Positions 6,956 through 8,835 of a stretch of 8,835 nucleotides of DNA are shown in pieces. A program made the translations under genes and the position numbers. The stretch comes from Bacteroidales bacterium. Lineage in GTDB: Bacteria > Bacteroidota > Bacteroidia > Bacteroidales > F082. The DNA lies in contig JAFWRA010000237.1 of NCBI GenBank assembly GCA_017508895.1, forward strand, positions 1 to 8,835. Direction: 5' to 3'. The notes beneath the pieces are model-generated. The model was not told the origin of the DNA. It did not search any database and saw nothing but the letters and a program-made list of their open reading frames with translations. Numbering within the stretch: position 1 is the stretch's first letter; the number at the start of each line of letters is the position of its first letter.

Positions 6956-8398
6956 TTACAGCATTGCCATTATTTCGTCTAACAAGGTGTTGTTTTGGCT
7001 TGCAAGATTCTTAATTTCGTCTGCAATCTGCTGAGGTGTACGCTCATCAACCACTTCAACCTTGTTGGGATTCTTAACACTCAGGTCGTATTGCTCATTC
7101 AAGTCGGCGACATTGACGCTCCACGAATTTTCGCTGTCGGCTTTGGTCTTTTGCTTTTCCAAAAAGTCGGCAAGGTCGTTTTCGTTGAGTGGGTCGCTCT
7201 TGCCCAAGGTGCGGTCAAGGTTGAGTTGGTAGAACCAAACTTTTTTAGTCGGCTCACCCTTCTTAAAGAACAATACGATGGTCTTCACGCCCGCTTGGAA
7301 CACACCCGATGGAAGGTCAAGGATGGTATGTAGGTTGCAGTCTTCAAGCAACTTCTTCCGCAAGGCAACTGAGGCATTATCGGTGTTGCTCAGGAAGGTA
7401 TTCTTGATAACGATACCCGCTGAGCCACCCGCGCGGAGGTACTTGATAAAGTGCTGCAAGAACAAGTATGCCGTTTCACTTGTCTTTATCGGAAAATTCT
7501 GTTGCACCTCGGCACGTTCCTTACCGCCAAACGGGGGATTGGCAACGATGTAGTCGAAGCGGTCTTTCTCCTGCACATCGGCAAGGTTTTCGGTCAGGGT
7601 GTTGGTTCGAGTGAGGTTCGGACACTCCACGCCGTGCAAAATCATATTCATCATTCCGATGATAAACGCCAACCCTTTCACCTCTTTTCCATAGAAAGTT
7701 GAAGTCTGCAAAGTCCGCTCATCGGCGGTCTTCTTCACATTGCCGTGCATATAGTTGTATGCCTCGCACAGGAAGCCCGCCGAGCCAAAAGCCCCATCGT
7801 AAACGGTCTTTCCTATTTCGGGATTCACCACACGGACAATGGTACGGATAAGCGGTCGGGGTGTATAGTATTCGCCGCCGTTACGCCCTGCGTTGCCCAT
7901 CTTGTTCAAAGAACTTTCGTAAAGGTAGGTGAGTTCGTGTTTCTGCTCGGTGGTTTGGAACTTCAAGCCATCTACCTGCTCAACAATATCACGGAGATTG
8001 TAGCCCGATGCAATGCGGTTTCGGATTTCGCCAAACACCACCCCGATTTTGCTTTCAATGCCTGTGTTGGTCGAACTTGTAAAGCGTTTCAGGTAGGGAA
8101 ACAGCTTGTTGTTGACAAACTCTATCAAATCTTCACCAACGAGGACTTTATGCACATCATATTCGCCTTTTTCATTGAGAGGCATCGCCCAATCGTTCCA
8201 ACGGTAGCCCTCAGCAATTACAGGGGTATAGGTCTTGTCCTGTAGGGCAGCCTCAACCTCTCGCGTCTTTTCAAGGTCGTCCAAATACTTGAGAAACAAA
8301 ATCCATGATTTCTGTTCGATATAGTCAAGTTCGCTACTACACCCCTCATCGGTACGAAGGATATTATCGATGTTTTTGAATGTCTGTTCGAAAGCCAT
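6956..8398 (-). CDS. hsdM: Type I restriction-modification DNA methyltransferase subunit
   Basis: HsdM transfers a methyl group from S-adenosylmethionine to the N6 of adenine in the site chosen by HsdS. The 480-residue protein has the HsdM N-terminal helical domain (about 5-145), then GRNGGEYYTPRPL (171-183), the SAM-binding motif I DGAFGSAGF (201-209) and the catalytic motif IV NPPF (287-290). The C-terminal tail ends in a helix. Motif I has Gly and Phe where many family members have Pro and Cys (DPACGSGGF). The Asp and glycines needed for the cofactor are kept, so activity is likely. The size matches Type IB HsdM better than the longer EcoKI type. This is the first gene of the operon, and its ATG lies about 14 bases downstream of the predicted transcription start. 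Confidence 0.97.
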   Translation of the reverse strand: MAFEQTFKNIDNILRTDEGCSSELDYIEQKSWILFLKYLDDLEKTREVEAALQDKTYTPVIAEGYRWNDWAMPLNEKGEYDVHKVLVGEDLIEFVNNKLFPYLKRFTSSTNTGIESKIGVVFGEIRNRIASGYNLRDIVEQVDGLKFQTTEQKHELTYLYESSLNKMGNAGRNGGEYYTPRPLIRTIVRVVNPEIGKTVYDGAFGSAGFLCEAYNYMHGNVKKTADERTLQTSTFYGKEVKGLAFIIGMMNMILHGVECPNLTRTNTLTENLADVQEKDRFDYIVANPPFGGKERAEVQQNFPIKTSETAYLFLQHFIKYLRAGGSAGIVIKNTFLSNTDNASVALRKKLLEDCNLHTILDLPSGVFQAGVKTIVLFFKKGEPTKKVWFYQLNLDRTLGKSDPLNENDLADFLEKQKTKADSENSWSVNVADLNEQYDLSVKNPNKVEVVDERTPQQIADEIKNLASQNNTLLDEIMAML

Positions 8399-8418
8399 AA
8401 TACTGTATTTTCAGTCTG

Positions 8419-8426
8419 CAAAAATA
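8419..8426 (-). promoter_or_regulatory. Probable -7 box of the hsdM operon promoter
   Basis: On the minus strand TATTTTTG fits the Bacteroidota -7 consensus TAnnTTTG. The -33 position, 19 bases upstream, reads TTTC rather than TTTG, so the promoter is imperfect. Transcription would start near 8411-8413, giving a very short leader before the hsdM ATG at 8398. No other convincing promoter was found in the operon, so this one probably drives all five genes. Confidence 0.6.
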
Positions 8427-8534
8427 CGATTTTATTCCCAATTACGAAAAAAGAGTTTTCAACAAGCAATGAAAAATAGGAGGATTTAACCTCTAACAAA
8501 TACAATCCATTGATTTATCGGATGGGAGTTTTGA

Positions 8535-8690
8535 ATGTCCAATGTCCAATGTCCAATGCATATGCTTTTGGTTGTCGGAAGAGTTCTATAATATAATAAT
8601 AATAAAATAATTTATTATTTTATTATTATTATATTATAGGCCATATTGCAATAAGAAAACACATTGCATTGGACATTGGACATTGGACAT
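8535..8690. repeat. 156-base nested palindrome upstream of the restriction operon
   Basis: The outer arms 8535-8560 and 8665-8690 are perfect 26-bp inverted repeats. Each arm is made of three and a half copies of a 7-base unit (ATGTCCA on the left, its complement on the right). Exactly centred between them is a second inverted repeat (8586-8639) with 25-bp arms and a 4-base loop. The two 25-base spacers (8561-8585 and 8640-8664) do not pair with each other. It contains no reading frame. It could be a MITE-like or REP-like repeat, a transcribed hairpin, or a cruciform. The symmetry argues for one unit rather than chance. No target-site duplication is obvious. Confidence 0.85.
8586..8639. repeat. 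A/T hairpin core with 25-bp perfect arms
   Basis: The left arm 8586-8610 and the right arm 8615-8639 are exact complements around the loop TTTA (8611-8614). Apart from the terminal C-G pair every base is A or T, largely in ATA and ATAAT steps. The stem is long enough to extrude as a cruciform or, if transcribed, to form a stable RNA hairpin. No T-run follows a GC stem, so it is not a standard terminator. Confidence 0.9.
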
Positions 8691-8702
8691 CTTTGCAATG
8701 TG
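8660..8702. repeat. Second hairpin sharing the right arm of the nested palindrome
   Basis: CACATTGCA (8660-8668) and TGCAATGTG (8694-8702) are exact complements that enclose the right heptamer array. The flanks CAATAAGAAAA and TTATTTTTATTG extend the pairing imperfectly. The right arm could thus fold on its own instead of pairing with the left arm, an alternative structure. Confidence 0.55.
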
Positions 8703-8835
8703 CTTATTTTTATTGTATTATGCGTTACAAGGGTTAGAGATGTCCAAAAGACATTGCAACGCCAAAGTAGCTTTCGTGTTGATATTAAGTATTTTGCGTA
8801 TTTTTGAGTTGTTGAGCATAAAACAATTTGTGATA
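8691..8835. other. Gene-free DNA at the right edge
   Basis: Together with 8399-8534 this completes a 437-base stretch with no credible reading frame. It holds a further small inverted repeat related to the heptamer (ATGTC-CAAAA-GACAT, 8740-8754). A weak plus-strand -7-like box TATTTTTG (8799-8806) could belong to a gene beyond the window. Nothing else is recognisable. Confidence 0.5.

Noticed and set aside
7745..8245. Plus-strand open frame of 166 codons opposite hsdM
   Set aside because: It is fully antisense to a conserved methyltransferase, with no promoter and no recognisable protein motif. It is a shadow frame.
8586..8639. Intrinsic terminator
   Set aside because: The stem is almost entirely A/T, there is no GC-rich stem followed by a T-run, and it lies upstream rather than downstream of the operon.
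8534..8690. CRISPR array
   Set aside because: The repeats are 7 bases, contiguous and arranged as inverted copies. There are no spacers of uniform length and no cas genes.

Overview
The window looks like a piece of a Bacteroidota chromosome, most likely order Bacteroidales and possibly Prevotella-like. The main evidence is three promoters of the TTTG...TAnnTTTG type, two with a 19-20 base spacer and short leaders. Shine-Dalgarno sequences are largely absent, and the intergenic DNA carries heptamer-period repeats (AATTCTC-like and AATGTCC-like) of a kind I associate with Bacteroidales genomes. The genus assignment is inference.

Left part (1-1526): two identical tandem tRNA-Lys(UUU) genes lie on the minus strand behind one promoter. 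Divergent from them, a plus-strand pair is driven by its own promoter: a small acidic protein of unknown function, then a WbqC-like protein whose ATG overlaps the first gene's stop codon (ATGA). The WbqC-like gene carries an in-frame insertion of about 42 codons made of repeat DNA.

Centre and right (1747-8398): a five-gene minus-strand operon encodes a complete Type I restriction-modification system with two extra genes. The order of transcription is hsdM (methyltransferase), a DUF1016/YhcG-family PD-(D/E)XK nuclease, hsdS (specificity subunit with two target-recognition domains), an AT-rich unrecognised gene for a protein with a C-terminal membrane segment, and hsdR (nuclease-translocase). 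The gaps are 10, 16, 14 and 30 bases, and the only recognisable promoter is in front of hsdM. HsdM and HsdS would form the modification enzyme, and HsdR would join it to cut unmodified DNA. The sizes of HsdR (788 aa) and HsdM (480 aa) resemble the EcoAI/EcoEI (Type IB) branch. The YhcG-like nuclease is a known kind of passenger in such loci. The small membrane protein is the least explained gene in the window.

Right end (8399-8835): no gene is visible. It holds the hsdM promoter and, 136 bases upstream of hsdM, a 156-base nested palindrome. Perfect 26-bp outer inverted repeats built of 7-base units enclose an exactly centred all-A/T (except end pair) inverted repeat with 25-bp arms and a 4-base loop. 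This element, the in-frame repeat in the WbqC-like gene and the AT-rich gene inside the restriction operon are the parts most worth a second look. I see no wholly new system that the sequence alone can prove.
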